A stretch of DNA of 64,000 nucleotides from Ralstonia sp. NFACC01. GTDB taxonomy: Bacteria > Pseudomonadota > Gammaproteobacteria > Burkholderiales > Burkholderiaceae. The translations under genes and the position numbers were made by a program. Shown one piece after another: positions 44,423 to 53,805 of this stretch. The stretch covers positions 372,001 through 436,000 of the forward strand of contig NZ_FOWV01000002.1 in the NCBI RefSeq assembly GCF_900115545.1, given 5' to 3'. Numbering within the stretch: the first letter of the stretch is position 1; each line of letters begins with the position of its first letter. Under the pieces are notes generated by a model. The model was given only the letters and a program-made list of their open reading frames with translations. It did no database searches and had not been told where the DNA came from.

Positions 44423-45541
44423 TCATGCGGCGACGGCTGCGCTGCGTTCCTGCATCTGCCGCGCGAGGTCCGAATATTGGTTCGACTTGATGGCCAGCGT
44501 GTCGGCCAGGGCGCGGTAGGTCAGCGCCAGGTACTTTGCGGCGGCAAAGCTGCCGCGCCCGAACACGGCAGCGTCCAGCTTGGGCTGCTCGCCAATCTCC
44601 AGGCACTTCAGGAAGGCGTTTTCCGCCATTGGCAGCCACTGTTTCTCGGCCTGCGCGGGGTCTTGCGCCGCTGCCTCGAACATCAGGTGGCCCAGCATGT
44701 AGAAGTAGTCGGGCGAGCCGGACCACTCTTCCATCCATTCACCCGCCAGTGTGATGGCCGCGTCGAGTTGCTTCGATTTGGAGAGACACGCCAGCAGGCA
44801 GATGCACAGGTCATGCCGATATGGCGCCGCCTTGGGTGCCGTTGCCAGTGCGCGCTGGTAATGCGCGGCGGCCTCGGCCGGGTCTTTCTGGTTGATCTCG
44901 AAATCTTTGCCGAGCTGGTAAAGCACATACGGGTCATCCGGATGCGCGGCCAACTCCAGTTGCAACAGGGTGTGGTTGCGCCCGCGCTTCTGGTCCAGCT
45001 TGGCGTTCATATAGCCGTCGTGGCCAATCACGAGCGGCAGACGCACGCGCTGCAGGTTGGCTGCAGTTGCGACCGGTTGCTCGTGGATGCGGCCCTTGTA
45101 GCGCACGCCGCGCGGCAAGAGGCGGGCGATCCAGCTATTGGAATGCTCCACATGGCCGGAAATGTCGTATTCGCTCCGGATGCAAACCACGCCGAGCAGC
45201 GGGCCAAAGGTGCAAGCGTTGCGCAACTCTTCCGTGCCGGCCTCGATCCACTCGTCGGCGTCCAGCACGAGGTTCCAGTCCGCATTGGCGGCGGCCAGCG
45301 CGGCATTGCGTGCGGCGGAAAAATCATCCACCCACGTGAAATGGTGCACCTGCGCGCCGCACGCCTTGGCGATCGCCACGGTGTCGTCGGTCGAGCCGGT
45401 ATCCAGCACGATCATGCGGTCGACGTGCGGCTTGGCGCTCATCAGGCAGCGCTCGATGCAGGCGGCCTCGTCGCGGGCGATGACGACCAGCGCAAGACTG
45501 CCCCGGGCGGGCTTGGCGTGGTGCTTGGCGTGTTTGGACAT
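44423..45541 (-). CDS. GT2-type glycosyltransferase with TPR-like C-terminus (copy B)
   Basis: The 372-residue protein is paralogous to copy A at 33788-34870. Its basic N-terminus ([14 protein letters not shown]) precedes the GT-A domain ([48 protein letters not shown]), then TPR-like helices. It lies between rfbF and fliE copy 2, 36 bases after fliE. The paralogue differs most in the C-terminal half. It may attach a different or further sugar residue. Confidence 0.87.
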   Translation of the reverse strand: MSKHAKHHAKPARGSLALVVIARDEAACIERCLMSAKPHVDRMIVLDTGSTDDTVAIAKACGAQVHHFTWVDDFSAARNAALAAANADWNLVLDADEWIEAGTEELRNACTFGPLLGVVCIRSEYDISGHVEHSNSWIARLLPRGVRYKGRIHEQPVATAANLQRVRLPLVIGHDGYMNAKLDQKRGRNHTLLQLELAAHPDDPYVLYQLGKDFEINQKDPAEAAAHYQRALATAPKAAPYRHDLCICLLACLSKSKQLDAAITLAGEWMEEWSGSPDYFYMLGHLMFEAAAQDPAQAEKQWLPMAENAFLKCLEIGEQPKLDAAVFGRGSFAAAKYLALTYRALADTLAIKSNQYSDLARQMQERSAAVAA

Positions 45542-45577
45542 GCGGCGCGAAGAAAAAGAAGCGTAGAAAAAGTGACG

Positions 45578-45922
45578 TTAGATCGACATGCTCATGATGC
45601 TCTGGTACGCCGAGACGAACTTGTTGCGCACCTGCACCGCGGTCTGCATGTCGATGTTGGCCTTCTGCAGCGAGAGCATCACGTCGTGCAGATCCACGTC
45701 GTTGTTGCCCATTTCGAAGCTGCGTGAAACGGATTCAGCCTTCTGCTGCGACGCGTCAACCCGGTCCAGCGACGACTTGAGCACCGCCCCGAAGTCAACG
45801 CTGACCTTGGCGCCGTCCCCCGTGGCCGAACCGACACCCCCGCCAATGCCACCCACCGTGCTGGACGGCGCCAGCACGCTGTTCATCAGCGAGACCACTG
45901 AATTGGCGTTCGTAATATCCAT
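45578..45922 (-). CDS. fliE: FliE, MS-ring/rod adaptor (copy 2)
   Basis: The 114-residue protein has NANSVVSLMNSVLAPSSTVG at the N-terminus and the same C-terminal two-thirds as copy 1 at 35964, with an extra Gly-rich insertion (GIGGGVGS). It is divergent from fliF, the position of the normal fliE, so this is likely the ancestral copy. It is also the first gene before the sugar operon, with 36 bases to copy B. The start at 45922 matches copy 1; a longer upstream frame to 46153 is not FliE-like. Confidence 0.95.
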   Translation of the reverse strand: MDITNANSVVSLMNSVLAPSSTVGGIGGGVGSATGDGAKVSVDFGAVLKSSLDRVDASQQKAESVSRSFEMGNNDVDLHDVMLSLQKANIDMQTAVQVRNKFVSAYQSIMSMSI

Positions 45923-46205
45923 GTGAAAAAAGCTCCTCTTTTCTTTGTCTTGCTTGTGGTGCTGTTGATTAGCTGCCTGGGCCGGCATTCCTGGAGCGCT
46001 TTCCGCCCTGGCCGGTTGGTCGCTATGGCGCCACGGTGATGCAAAGGTAGCCGCCCGGCCGCCGTTCCCAAGCGCCCAAAAGAACGGGAAAAGGCCCTCT
46101 TCTTGCCGATTTGCTTGCGCACCCACTGCCGATAATGGCAACCACGGAGCCATGCCCAGACATTGGGTGAGCGCTCAAGCAACGTAGTCAGTCAGGAGAT
46201 TTGGG
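45923..46205. promoter_or_regulatory. Divergent fliE(2)/fliF control region
   Basis: About 280 bases with no gene. It should hold the leftward promoter for fliE and the sugar operon, and the rightward promoter for fliFGHIJK. A GCCGATAA sequence near 46130 resembles a sigma-28 -10 element, but no matching -35 lies at the right distance, so it is not called. No FlhDC box can be assigned. Confidence 0.5.
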
Positions 46206-48041
46206 ATGCCAACGACAGCCGATTCGGTTGCTGTCGCCGACACGCTCGGTACGGTCGATATGCCGGCGGTGGGCCAGGGCGCGATGACGCGCCAGAAAGC
46301 GGGAGGTGCAGGTGCGCTGGGCGCCCTGGGCCCGCTCGGCCGTCTGTCGCCGCGACTGCTGCTGATGATCGGCGGTGCCGCGCTGGTGGCCGTCATTGCC
46401 GCCGCGATGCTGTGGAGCCGCGCTCCGGACTACCGCGTCCTGTACAGCAATGTGTCCGACAGCGACGGCGGGGCGATCATCGCTGCGCTGCAGCAAATGA
46501 ATGTGCCGTATCGCTTTGCCGAAGGCGGCACCGCCATCATGGTGCCCGAGACGAGCGTGCATGAAGCCCGTCTGAAGCTCGCTTCGCAAGGTCTGCCCAA
46601 GGGCGGCCAGGCCGGTTTCGAGCTGATGGAGAACCAGAAATTCGGCACCAGCCAGTTTGCCGAGCAAGTCAATTACCAGCGCGCCCTGGAAGGCGAGCTG
46701 GCCCGCACCATCCAGGCCATGCAGGAGGTGCAGTCCGCCCGCGTGCATCTGGCGATGACCAAGCCGTCGGTGTTCGTGCGCGAGCAGGCCAAGCCCAGCG
46801 CGTCGGTGCTGCTCAAGCTGTATCCGGGCCGCATGCTCGACCGCTCGCAGGTGCAGGCGATTGGCCACCTGGTGTCGAGCAGCGTGCCGAACCTGCCGCT
46901 GGCCAACGTGACGGTGGTCGACCAATCGGGCCGCTTGCTGTCGTCGTCGTTCCAGGACAACGCCTCGGGCCTTGACCCGACGCAGTTGAGCTACGTGCGC
47001 GACGTCGAGCAGGGTTATATCAAGCGCATCGAAGCCATCCTCGGCCCCGTGGTGGGCGAAGACAACGTGCGTGCGCAGGTGACGGCCGACGTCGATCTGG
47101 ACAACACCGAGCAGATGGCCGAGACGTATCGTCCGAACCAGGACCCGGCCAACGCAGCCGTGCGCAGCACCCACACCGCTGAAGCCACGCAGAACAAGGC
47201 CGACGCACAGGGCGGTGTGCCGGGCGCGCTGTCCAACCAACCGCCAACCGCGCCGCGCATGTTGCCGACCGCACCGGCTCCGGCCTCGGCGTCGCAACCG
47301 GCTGCAAACGGCCCGAATGGCCAACCGCAACAAGCGGCGGCTGCCAACACGAGCGGCAGCACAACCACCGGCAATTCGTCGAGCACCCGCGACACCACGA
47401 CCAATTACGAAGTCGACAAGACCGTGCGCCGCACCCGCGCCGCAGTGGGCACCGTGCGCCGCCTGTCGGTGGCCGTGGTGGTCAACTACCGTGGCGACGG
47501 CAAGACCTGGAAGCCGTTGTCGGAAGCCGAAATGGCCAACCTCAACGCGCTGGTCAAGGATGCTGTGGGCTTTGACGCCAAGCGTGGCGACTCCGTGAAC
47601 GTGGTCAACAGCCAGTTCTCGGGCTCGATGCCGATCGCCAAGGATGACCTGCCGCTGTGGAAGCAGCCGGAGATGATCCAGTACGCCATCCAGGCCGCCA
47701 AATATCTGGCGCTGGCAATCGGCTTCCTGATCCTGGTGTTCGCGGTGATCCGTCCGGCGATCCGCTCGATGGGCAAGAAGGACGAGGCGGCCACGCCCAC
47801 CTTTGTTGGCCGCGAAGGCGAAGATCCGAACGCCCCGATCATCACCGGTGCCGCGGCTTCGGCCGGGCCGGAGCTGGAAGGCCCGGCGGCTGCCGGCGCC
47901 GATTCCGAAGAGCTGCCGGACGCACTGCCGCAACTCAAGAACAACGACTTCGAGAAGAAGCTCGAGACCATGCGCCGCGTGGCGCAGAGCAACCCGCGCG
48001 CAGTCGCGGCCGTCATCAAACAATGGGTGAGTAACGAATGA
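46206..48041 (+). CDS. fliF: FliF, MS-ring protein
   Basis: The 611-residue protein has two membrane segments, one near residue 60 (LLLMIGGAALVAVIAAAMLW) and one near 500 (YLALAIGFLILVFAVIRPAI). The intervening periplasmic part has YRVLYSNVSDSDGGAIIAAL and VNYQRALEGELARTIQAMQE, standard FliF sequence. The C-terminal FliG-binding tail ends in AVAAVIKQWVSNE. It builds the MS-ring. It overlaps fliG by four bases. Confidence 0.97.
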   Translation: MPTTADSVAVADTLGTVDMPAVGQGAMTRQKAGGAGALGALGPLGRLSPRLLLMIGGAALVAVIAAAMLWSRAPDYRVLYSNVSDSDGGAIIAALQQMNVPYRFAEGGTAIMVPETSVHEARLKLASQGLPKGGQAGFELMENQKFGTSQFAEQVNYQRALEGELARTIQAMQEVQSARVHLAMTKPSVFVREQAKPSASVLLKLYPGRMLDRSQVQAIGHLVSSSVPNLPLANVTVVDQSGRLLSSSFQDNASGLDPTQLSYVRDVEQGYIKRIEAILGPVVGEDNVRAQVTADVDLDNTEQMAETYRPNQDPANAAVRSTHTAEATQNKADAQGGVPGALSNQPPTAPRMLPTAPAPASASQPAANGPNGQPQQAAAANTSGSTTTGNSSSTRDTTTNYEVDKTVRRTRAAVGTVRRLSVAVVVNYRGDGKTWKPLSEAEMANLNALVKDAVGFDAKRGDSVNVVNSQFSGSMPIAKDDLPLWKQPEMIQYAIQAAKYLALAIGFLILVFAVIRPAIRSMGKKDEAATPTFVGREGEDPNAPIITGAAASAGPELEGPAAAGADSEELPDALPQLKNNDFEKKLETMRRVAQSNPRAVAAVIKQWVSNE

Positions 48042-49030
48042 GCGCCGAAGGACTCCAACGCAGCGCCATCCTCATGATGTCGCTGGGCGAAAGCGAAGCC
48101 GCCGAAGTGCTCAAGCACCTGGGCCCGCGTGAAGTGCAGAAGCTGGGCGCGACCATGGCCGCGCTGAAGAACGTGTCGCGCGAGCGTGTGCTCGACGCCT
48201 TTGACGCGTTCTTCATCGAAGCCGAAGACCTGCCGCTGGATGTGGATTCGAACGAGTACATCCGCACCGTCTTCCGCAAGGCACTGGGCGACGACCGCGC
48301 CGCCAACATCATCGACCGCATTCTGTCGGGCGGTGACACTAGCGGTATTGAAGGCCTCAAGTGGATGGATGCATCGTCGGTGGCGGAGCTGATCCGTAAC
48401 GAACACCCGCAGATCATCGCCACGATCCTGGTCCACCTGGATCGCGATCAGGCATCGGAAATCCTGACCTATTTCACCGAGCGCCTGCGCAACGACACCA
48501 TCCTGCGTATCGCCACGCTCGACGGCATTCAGCCCAGCGCCCTGCGCGAGCTGAACGACGTGCTGACCAAGCTGCTGCAAGGCAACGACCATCGCAAGAA
48601 GAACGCGATGGGCGGCGTGCTCACGGCAGCGGAAATCCTCAACCTGGTGCCGAGCGCCGTAGAAAGCTCCGTCATCGAAGGCGTGCGCTCGCGCGATCCG
48701 GAACTGGCCGATGCCATCGTCGAGAAGATGTTCGTGTTCGACAACCTGATCGATCTGGACGGCCGTGCGCTGCAGACGCTGCTGCGCGAGATCAGCCAGG
48801 ACGTTCTGGTCGTGGCCCTCAAGGGCGCCAAGCAGGAGTTCCGCGACAAGGTGTTCGCCAACATGTCGCAGCGTGCCGGCACGATGCTCAAGGAAGAGCT
48901 GGAAGTGCTGGGCCCGGTCAAGGTGTCGGAAGTCGAAGCGCAGCAGAAGGAAATCCTGGTGGTTGCGCGCCGCCTGGCCGACGAAGGCGAAATCACGATC
49001 GGCCGCAAGGCGGAGGACGCTTATGTCTGA
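48038..49030 (+). CDS. fliG: FliG, C-ring torque protein
   Basis: The 330-residue protein has an N-terminal MS-ring-binding part (RSAILMMSLGESEAAEVLKH), the middle EHPQIIATILVHLDRDQASE (EHPQ motif) and the C-terminal torque helix region (LIDLDGRALQTLLREISQDV, with charged residues Asp and Arg). It couples stator movement to rotation. The gap to fliH is 35 bases. Confidence 0.97.
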   Translation: MSAEGLQRSAILMMSLGESEAAEVLKHLGPREVQKLGATMAALKNVSRERVLDAFDAFFIEAEDLPLDVDSNEYIRTVFRKALGDDRAANIIDRILSGGDTSGIEGLKWMDASSVAELIRNEHPQIIATILVHLDRDQASEILTYFTERLRNDTILRIATLDGIQPSALRELNDVLTKLLQGNDHRKKNAMGGVLTAAEILNLVPSAVESSVIEGVRSRDPELADAIVEKMFVFDNLIDLDGRALQTLLREISQDVLVVALKGAKQEFRDKVFANMSQRAGTMLKEELEVLGPVKVSEVEAQQKEILVVARRLADEGEITIGRKAEDAYV

Positions 49031-49065
49031 CCGTGCTGGCCGCTTTGCTGTGATGGGGCGCTGAG

Positions 49066-49803
49066 ATGCCGCGTCCGCCGATCATCCCGCGCGACACGCT
49101 GGTCGAATACCAGGCGTGGGAGCCGACCGACTTCCGGCGGCAGGCTGCAGAGGCTGCTGCCGCCGCCGCGCCGCCGCCTCCGCCGCCCGAGCCTGAAGAG
49201 CCGCCGATTTCCGAAGAGGAATGGCAGGCTGCGCTTGACGCCGAGCTTGCCACCGCCCGCGACGAAGGTCGTCGCGATGGTTTCGCGCAAGGTTTTCAGG
49301 ATGGCTTTGAACAAGGCCGCCGCCAGGGCGAGGAAGATTCCAAACACATCGCCGCGCTCATGCAATCCGTGCGCGAGGCGATCGACCAACTGAACGGCAG
49401 CGTTGCCGAAGAGCTGGTCGATCTGGCGCTGCAACTGGCGCAGCAGTTTCTGCACGGCGCGCTGCATGCGCAGCCCGAACGCATCCTGCCGATGGTTCGC
49501 GAAGTACTGGGCGATGCGCCGACCGCACCCGCGCCCGCCATGCTGCGCGTGCATGCCGATGACGCAGAACTGATTCGCCAGACGCTGGGCACCGAGCTGG
49601 CCGCCGCCGGCTGGACGCTCATCGTCGATGCCGCCATCGAGCGCGGCGGCTGCCGCGTGCAGACCCGCTTTGGCGAAACCGATGCCACGCTGCAAACCCG
49701 CTGGGCCGAATTGACCCGCGCGCTGGGCCGCGATACCGCATGGCTTGCCAGCGAACGCTCGGAAGCCGAACGCGTTGCAGGAGGGGCACTCCATGTCGCC
49801 TGA
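49066..49803 (+). CDS. fliH: FliH, export ATPase regulator
   Basis: The 245-residue protein has a Pro/Glu-rich N-terminal extension, then [20 protein letters not shown], the GxxxG repeat region typical of FliH, and a C-terminal domain with [20 protein letters not shown]. It inhibits FliI until docking. The last 11 bases overlap fliI. Confidence 0.93.
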   Translation: MPRPPIIPRDTLVEYQAWEPTDFRRQAAEAAAAAAPPPPPPEPEEPPISEEEWQAALDAELATARDEGRRDGFAQGFQDGFEQGRRQGEEDSKHIAALMQSVREAIDQLNGSVAEELVDLALQLAQQFLHGALHAQPERILPMVREVLGDAPTAPAPAMLRVHADDAELIRQTLGTELAAAGWTLIVDAAIERGGCRVQTRFGETDATLQTRWAELTRALGRDTAWLASERSEAERVAGGALHVA

Positions 49804-51229
49804 GACTGTGCAGCCCGCCGCCAACAATCCCAACCTGCGCGTGTGGCAAGCCCACCTGCAGCAGACCGCGCAGCGTGCGCGCCTGGCGCGCCCGGTGGTG
49901 ACGTGCGGCAAGCTCACGCGTGTGGCCGGCCTGGTCATGGAAGCCGTTGGCCTCAAGCTGCCGGTGGGCAGTGCCTGCCGCGTGGAACTGCCGCACGGCA
50001 GGCACGTGCTGGCCGAAGTGGTGGGCTTTGCCGAAGAGCGCGCCTTCCTGATGCCGCAAACGGATCTGGTGGGCGTAGTGCCCGGCGCGCGCGTGTTCCC
50101 GCTGGAGCCGCAACGCCTGCCGGTGACGAGCGAAGACGGCGCCAACCCGACGATTTCACACAGCAAGTTCCTGCCTGTGGGTCCGCGCCTGCTGGGCCGT
50201 GTGGTGGACGCCAACGGCGAGCCACTCGACGGCAAGGGGCCGCTGGGCGCGCATGAAGACTTGGCCTGGGGCACATTGAACCCGGCACCGCTGAACCCGC
50301 TCAAGCGCAAGCCGATTGAGCATGTGCTCGACGTGGGCGTGCGCGCCATCAACGGTCTGCTGACCGTCGGCCAGGGCCAGCGTCTGGGTCTGTTCGCCGG
50401 CTCCGGCGTGGGTAAGAGCGTGCTGCTGGGCATGATGGCCCGCTACACCGAAGCCGACGTGGTGGTGGTGGGCCTGATCGGCGAGCGCGGCCGCGAAGTA
50501 AAGGAGTTCATTGACGAGATTCTTGGCGACGAAGGCATGGCACGCTCGGCCGTGGTGGCCGCACCGGCCGACACCTCGCCGCTGATGCGCTTGCAGGGCG
50601 CCGCTTACGCCCACACGATTGCCGAGTACTTCCGCGACCGCGGCTGCAACGTGCTGCTGATCGTTGATTCACTCACGCGCTATGCGATGGCGCAGCGCGA
50701 GATCGCCCTGGCTATCGGCGAGCCGCCGGCCACCAAGGGCTATCCGCCCTCGGCGTTTGCCAAGCTGCCCGCGCTGGTTGAGCGTGCCGGCAACGGCATG
50801 GTGGATGCCAATGGGCGCGGCGGCTCCATCACCGCGTTTTACACCGTGCTGGCCGAAGGCGATGACCAGCAGGATCCGATTGCCGATGCGGCGCGGGCCA
50901 TTTTGGACGGCCACTTCGTGCTTTCGCGCAAGCTGGCCGAGCAGGGCCACTACCCCGCCATCGATATCGAACAGTCGATCAGCCGCGTGATGTCGGCCAT
51001 CGTGCCGCGCGAGCAGCTCGACACGGCCCGCCGCTTCAAGCAGCTCTACGCCCGCTATCAGCGCAACCGCGACCTGATTGCCGTGGGCGCCTACGCGCGT
51101 GGCAGCGACCCGGTGACCGACCAGGCCATCGCGCGCTACCCCGACATGGAAGCGTTCCTGCAGCAGGGCATGTTCGAGAACGAAAGCCGCGAGCACACGC
51201 TGGAGAAGATGCAGGGAGTGCTGGCGTGA
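49793..51229 (+). CDS. fliI: FliI, export ATPase
   Basis: The 478-residue protein has the F1-beta-like ATPase domain: [20 protein letters not shown] carries the Walker A motif GSGVGKS, and [20 protein letters not shown] carries Walker B. It energises flagellar protein export with FliH and FliJ. The start at 49793 has GGAGGGG just upstream; an in-frame ATG at 49745 is less likely. Confidence 0.96.
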   Translation: MSPETVQPAANNPNLRVWQAHLQQTAQRARLARPVVTCGKLTRVAGLVMEAVGLKLPVGSACRVELPHGRHVLAEVVGFAEERAFLMPQTDLVGVVPGARVFPLEPQRLPVTSEDGANPTISHSKFLPVGPRLLGRVVDANGEPLDGKGPLGAHEDLAWGTLNPAPLNPLKRKPIEHVLDVGVRAINGLLTVGQGQRLGLFAGSGVGKSVLLGMMARYTEADVVVVGLIGERGREVKEFIDEILGDEGMARSAVVAAPADTSPLMRLQGAAYAHTIAEYFRDRGCNVLLIVDSLTRYAMAQREIALAIGEPPATKGYPPSAFAKLPALVERAGNGMVDANGRGGSITAFYTVLAEGDDQQDPIADAARAILDGHFVLSRKLAEQGHYPAIDIEQSISRVMSAIVPREQLDTARRFKQLYARYQRNRDLIAVGAYARGSDPVTDQAIARYPDMEAFLQQGMFENESREHTLEKMQGVLA

Positions 51230-51337
51230 TGTGCCCGCTTGACACTGTGAAGCCGCAAGCGTTGCGCAAGCCGGAGGCTAAAGCCGCCGGGTTTGCGTCC
51301 GATGGGTTGATGTAACGGGAAGCTGGAGGGTCTACCG

Positions 51338-51802
51338 ATGACCACCATGAACAAGCCGTTCCGCCTCGAAACCGTGCTGGAACTGGCCCAGAAGGACACC
51401 GAGAAAGCCACGCAGGAAGTCGGCCGCCTGATGAACACGCGCGAGGCCGCCACGCAAAAGCTGGCCCTGCTGTCCGACTACCGCAACAACTACCACCAGC
51501 AGATGCTGAGCACCGCCGAAGGCGGCATGGACGTCACGCGTTTGCGCAACTACGCGGCCTTTATCGACCGCCTGGGCAATGCCGTGCACCAGCAGAAGGG
51601 CACCATCAACGCGCTCGAGCAGCAGCTTGCGATGAGCCGTGCCAACTGGCTGGAAAAGCAGCGCCGCGAGCAGTCGTTCGACATCCTGCGCCAGCGCCAC
51701 ATTGAAGAGCAGCGCTTGGACGAAGAACGCCGTGCCCAGCGCGACAACGACGAACACGCCGCCAAGGTGATCCGCATGCGTGCGGCACAGGGCGGCAATT
51801 GA
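51338..51802 (+). CDS. fliJ: FliJ, export ATPase stalk protein
   Basis: The 154-residue coiled-coil protein is rich in Glu, Gln, Arg and Leu. It begins FRLETVLELAQKDTEKATQE and carries ALEQQLAMSRANWLEKQRRE near the middle. FliJ is the gamma-subunit-like stalk in the FliI hexamer. It lies about 108 bases after fliI. Confidence 0.92.
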   Translation: MTTMNKPFRLETVLELAQKDTEKATQEVGRLMNTREAATQKLALLSDYRNNYHQQMLSTAEGGMDVTRLRNYAAFIDRLGNAVHQQKGTINALEQQLAMSRANWLEKQRREQSFDILRQRHIEEQRLDEERRAQRDNDEHAAKVIRMRAAQGGN

Positions 51803-51840
51803 AGACCAACGCGAACACGCAGTCGCAAGATGGAGTCAAC

Positions 51841-53424
51841 GTGGGCTTGAGTGCCACCCCCAACGCCGCTGCCAAGGACCTGGGCGCCATGCTGTCGGCC
51901 GGCAATACTGCCGCCGCCGATAAGACACAGGCCTCTTCGTCGGGCACCGATACCTTCGGCAACCTGTTGTCGGACCGCCTGGCCCAAGACGCCGCGCGCC
52001 GACGCGCCGACGCACAATCCACCGCTGACGATGCCAGCCGCCGTGCGGATATCGCCCGCAAGGATGTCGCACGCACCGGCGCCGCACGCACCGATCAGGA
52101 CGCCAAACCGGCCGATGCCAACGCGCCGGTGCAGGCTGTCACCACGCCGGCCAGCACCACCGCCGATACGGCCAACGTCAAGCCGGCGCAGCCTGCCAAT
52201 GCAAAGGATCTCGATACCGCTGCGCAGCAGGCCGTGGTTGACCCGGCTGCACAACTGGCTGCCCAGATCGAGGCCGCACGACAGGCCGCACAGCAAGCCG
52301 CTGCCGCCCAACAGCCGATCGCCCAGCCCGCTGCCCAATCGAATCCCGCCGCCGATACCGACGCGACGACGCAGGCGGCTGGCAAATCGTCCGCAAATGA
52401 CGCCGCCGCACTGGCCGCCGCAACTGCGGCTGCCAACAGTACGCAGGGCGCCGCAGACCCGGCTACGACGGCACAAGCGGGCCAAGCCGGCCAAGCCGGA
52501 TTGCCCGCCGCCAAGGACGCCAAAGCCAACGCCGCAAACACGCCGACGCCGCCCGCCACCGCGCTGCCCGACAGCGGCACGCTGACCCAGACCATGGCCC
52601 GCACGCGCGCCGTTGCCGACAACACGCCGGCTGCCGTGCGCCAACTCGGCAGCACGTCGTCTGCACAGGGCGCCAATGCCGACCGCGGCTTGCCGCGCCG
52701 CACCGACCTGAATGCGCACAGCACCGTCGCGCAACCGGCAACCGCCGCCGTGACCGATGCCGCCAGCCACGCCAGCAATGGCGGTAACACCGGCAATTCG
52801 GATAACGCCGGCACGCAGGCCAATGCGCAGGGCAGCGGAATGCAGTTCCAGGGCGTGCCGTCGCGCGCCAATGGCGACGCGGGCATGGCCGCACCGACTT
52901 TTGCGGTGGCTGGCGCCAACACAACCGCTGCAGCAGGAACGTCGATCACGCCGCAGCAAATCCATACGCTGCCCACGTTTGGCGATGCCGCGTGGCCGCA
53001 GAGCATGGCCAGCCAGCTCGCCTTCATGCAGGTGCATCGCCAATCGTCAGCCGAGCTGCAGTTGAACCCGGCCGAGCTGGGCGGCATGCACGTGAAGCTG
53101 GAAGTGGACAACGGTGCGGTCAACGCAAGCTTTGTCTGCCAGCACCAAGCCGTGGCCGAACTCGTCCAGGACGCCATGCCGCGCTTGCGCGACGCCATGC
53201 AGCAAGGCGGGATGCAGCTTGCGCAAACGTCGGTCAGCACGGGTGACTTCAGCCAGCAGCAGAGCGCATCGCAAGGCTCGTCGGCGCAAAGCCAGGGCGG
53301 CGGTTCCGGCAACGGGAATAGCGGCAGCCGTTATGGCGGCGGCTCGCAAGACCGCACCGATGCGCTGGCGGTGGCACCGCGCCGTGTGTCCACCCACGAA
53401 GGCGCCATCGACACGTTTGCTTGA
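51841..53424 (+). CDS. fliK: FliK, hook-length control protein
   Basis: The protein has about 527 residues from the GTG at 51841, which has GGAG five bases upstream. The TTG at 51799 (overlapping the fliJ stop) is an alternative giving 541. The N-terminal two-thirds is very Ala/Asp/Gln/Thr-rich and disordered, as expected of the FliK ruler region. The C-terminal substrate-switching domain has ELQLNPAELGGMHVKLEVDN and AVAELVQDAMPRLRDAMQQG. It measures the hook and switches export specificity. Confidence 0.93.
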   Translation: MGLSATPNAAAKDLGAMLSAGNTAAADKTQASSSGTDTFGNLLSDRLAQDAARRRADAQSTADDASRRADIARKDVARTGAARTDQDAKPADANAPVQAVTTPASTTADTANVKPAQPANAKDLDTAAQQAVVDPAAQLAAQIEAARQAAQQAAAAQQPIAQPAAQSNPAADTDATTQAAGKSSANDAAALAAATAAANSTQGAADPATTAQAGQAGQAGLPAAKDAKANAANTPTPPATALPDSGTLTQTMARTRAVADNTPAAVRQLGSTSSAQGANADRGLPRRTDLNAHSTVAQPATAAVTDAASHASNGGNTGNSDNAGTQANAQGSGMQFQGVPSRANGDAGMAAPTFAVAGANTTAAAGTSITPQQIHTLPTFGDAAWPQSMASQLAFMQVHRQSSAELQLNPAELGGMHVKLEVDNGAVNASFVCQHQAVAELVQDAMPRLRDAMQQGGMQLAQTSVSTGDFSQQQSASQGSSAQSQGGGSGNGNSGSRYGGGSQDRTDALAVAPRRVSTHEGAIDTFA

Positions 53425-53733
53425 CCGCACGCTGGCCTCGCAGCGTCTAAAGTTCGGTGCAACTCTGCCGTTAATACGCAGGAGTGCCATGCATAAATGG
53501 CCAGCCGCAAGGCAACGAAAGAAGGACGGGAAATAACAACGTGAGCACGCCGCGCATACGTTTGATGCGGCAGCGTTGCGAATGAATAACAAGGGGGTCA
53601 AGTCCGACTGGCGAAGAAGGGATCAAACGGGGATCATTTCGCCACATCCGTCCTCGGGCGGATGCACACGGACCGATGCGGGGTGTCCGAGCCGGGGGGC
53701 TGGCGCACCGCATGTTTGCCGTACTTACGGGAG
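53425..53733. other. Intergenic region after fliK
   Basis: About 310 bases. No gene can be supported: the one obvious ATG-initiated frame (near 53489) is only 15 codons long. The region ends in the terminator at 53734. The sequence is less GC-biased near 53520-53620. Confidence 0.4.
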
Positions 53734-53758
53734 AGCGCACCGCGAGGTGCGCTTTTTG
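53734..53758 (+). terminator. Intrinsic terminator downstream of fliK
   Basis: AGCGCACC-GCGA-GGTGCGCT is a perfect 8-bp stem with a tetraloop, followed by TTTTT. It is placed to end the long fliF-K transcript and lies just before the convergent DedA-type gene. Confidence 0.85.
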
Positions 53759-53805
53759 TTTTTGTGCGCTCGCTTTGTCGGTGCGGCGCACATGCGTCGC
53801 GAGCT

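Noticed and set aside
46125-46140. Sigma-28 -10 element (GCCGATAA) upstream of fliF
   Set aside because: The base positions where the -35 TAAA should lie read ATTT, so no complete promoter is present.
46188-48023. A 611-codon minus-strand frame opposite fliF
   Set aside because: It mirrors fliF almost exactly; the plus-strand frame has the FliF signatures.
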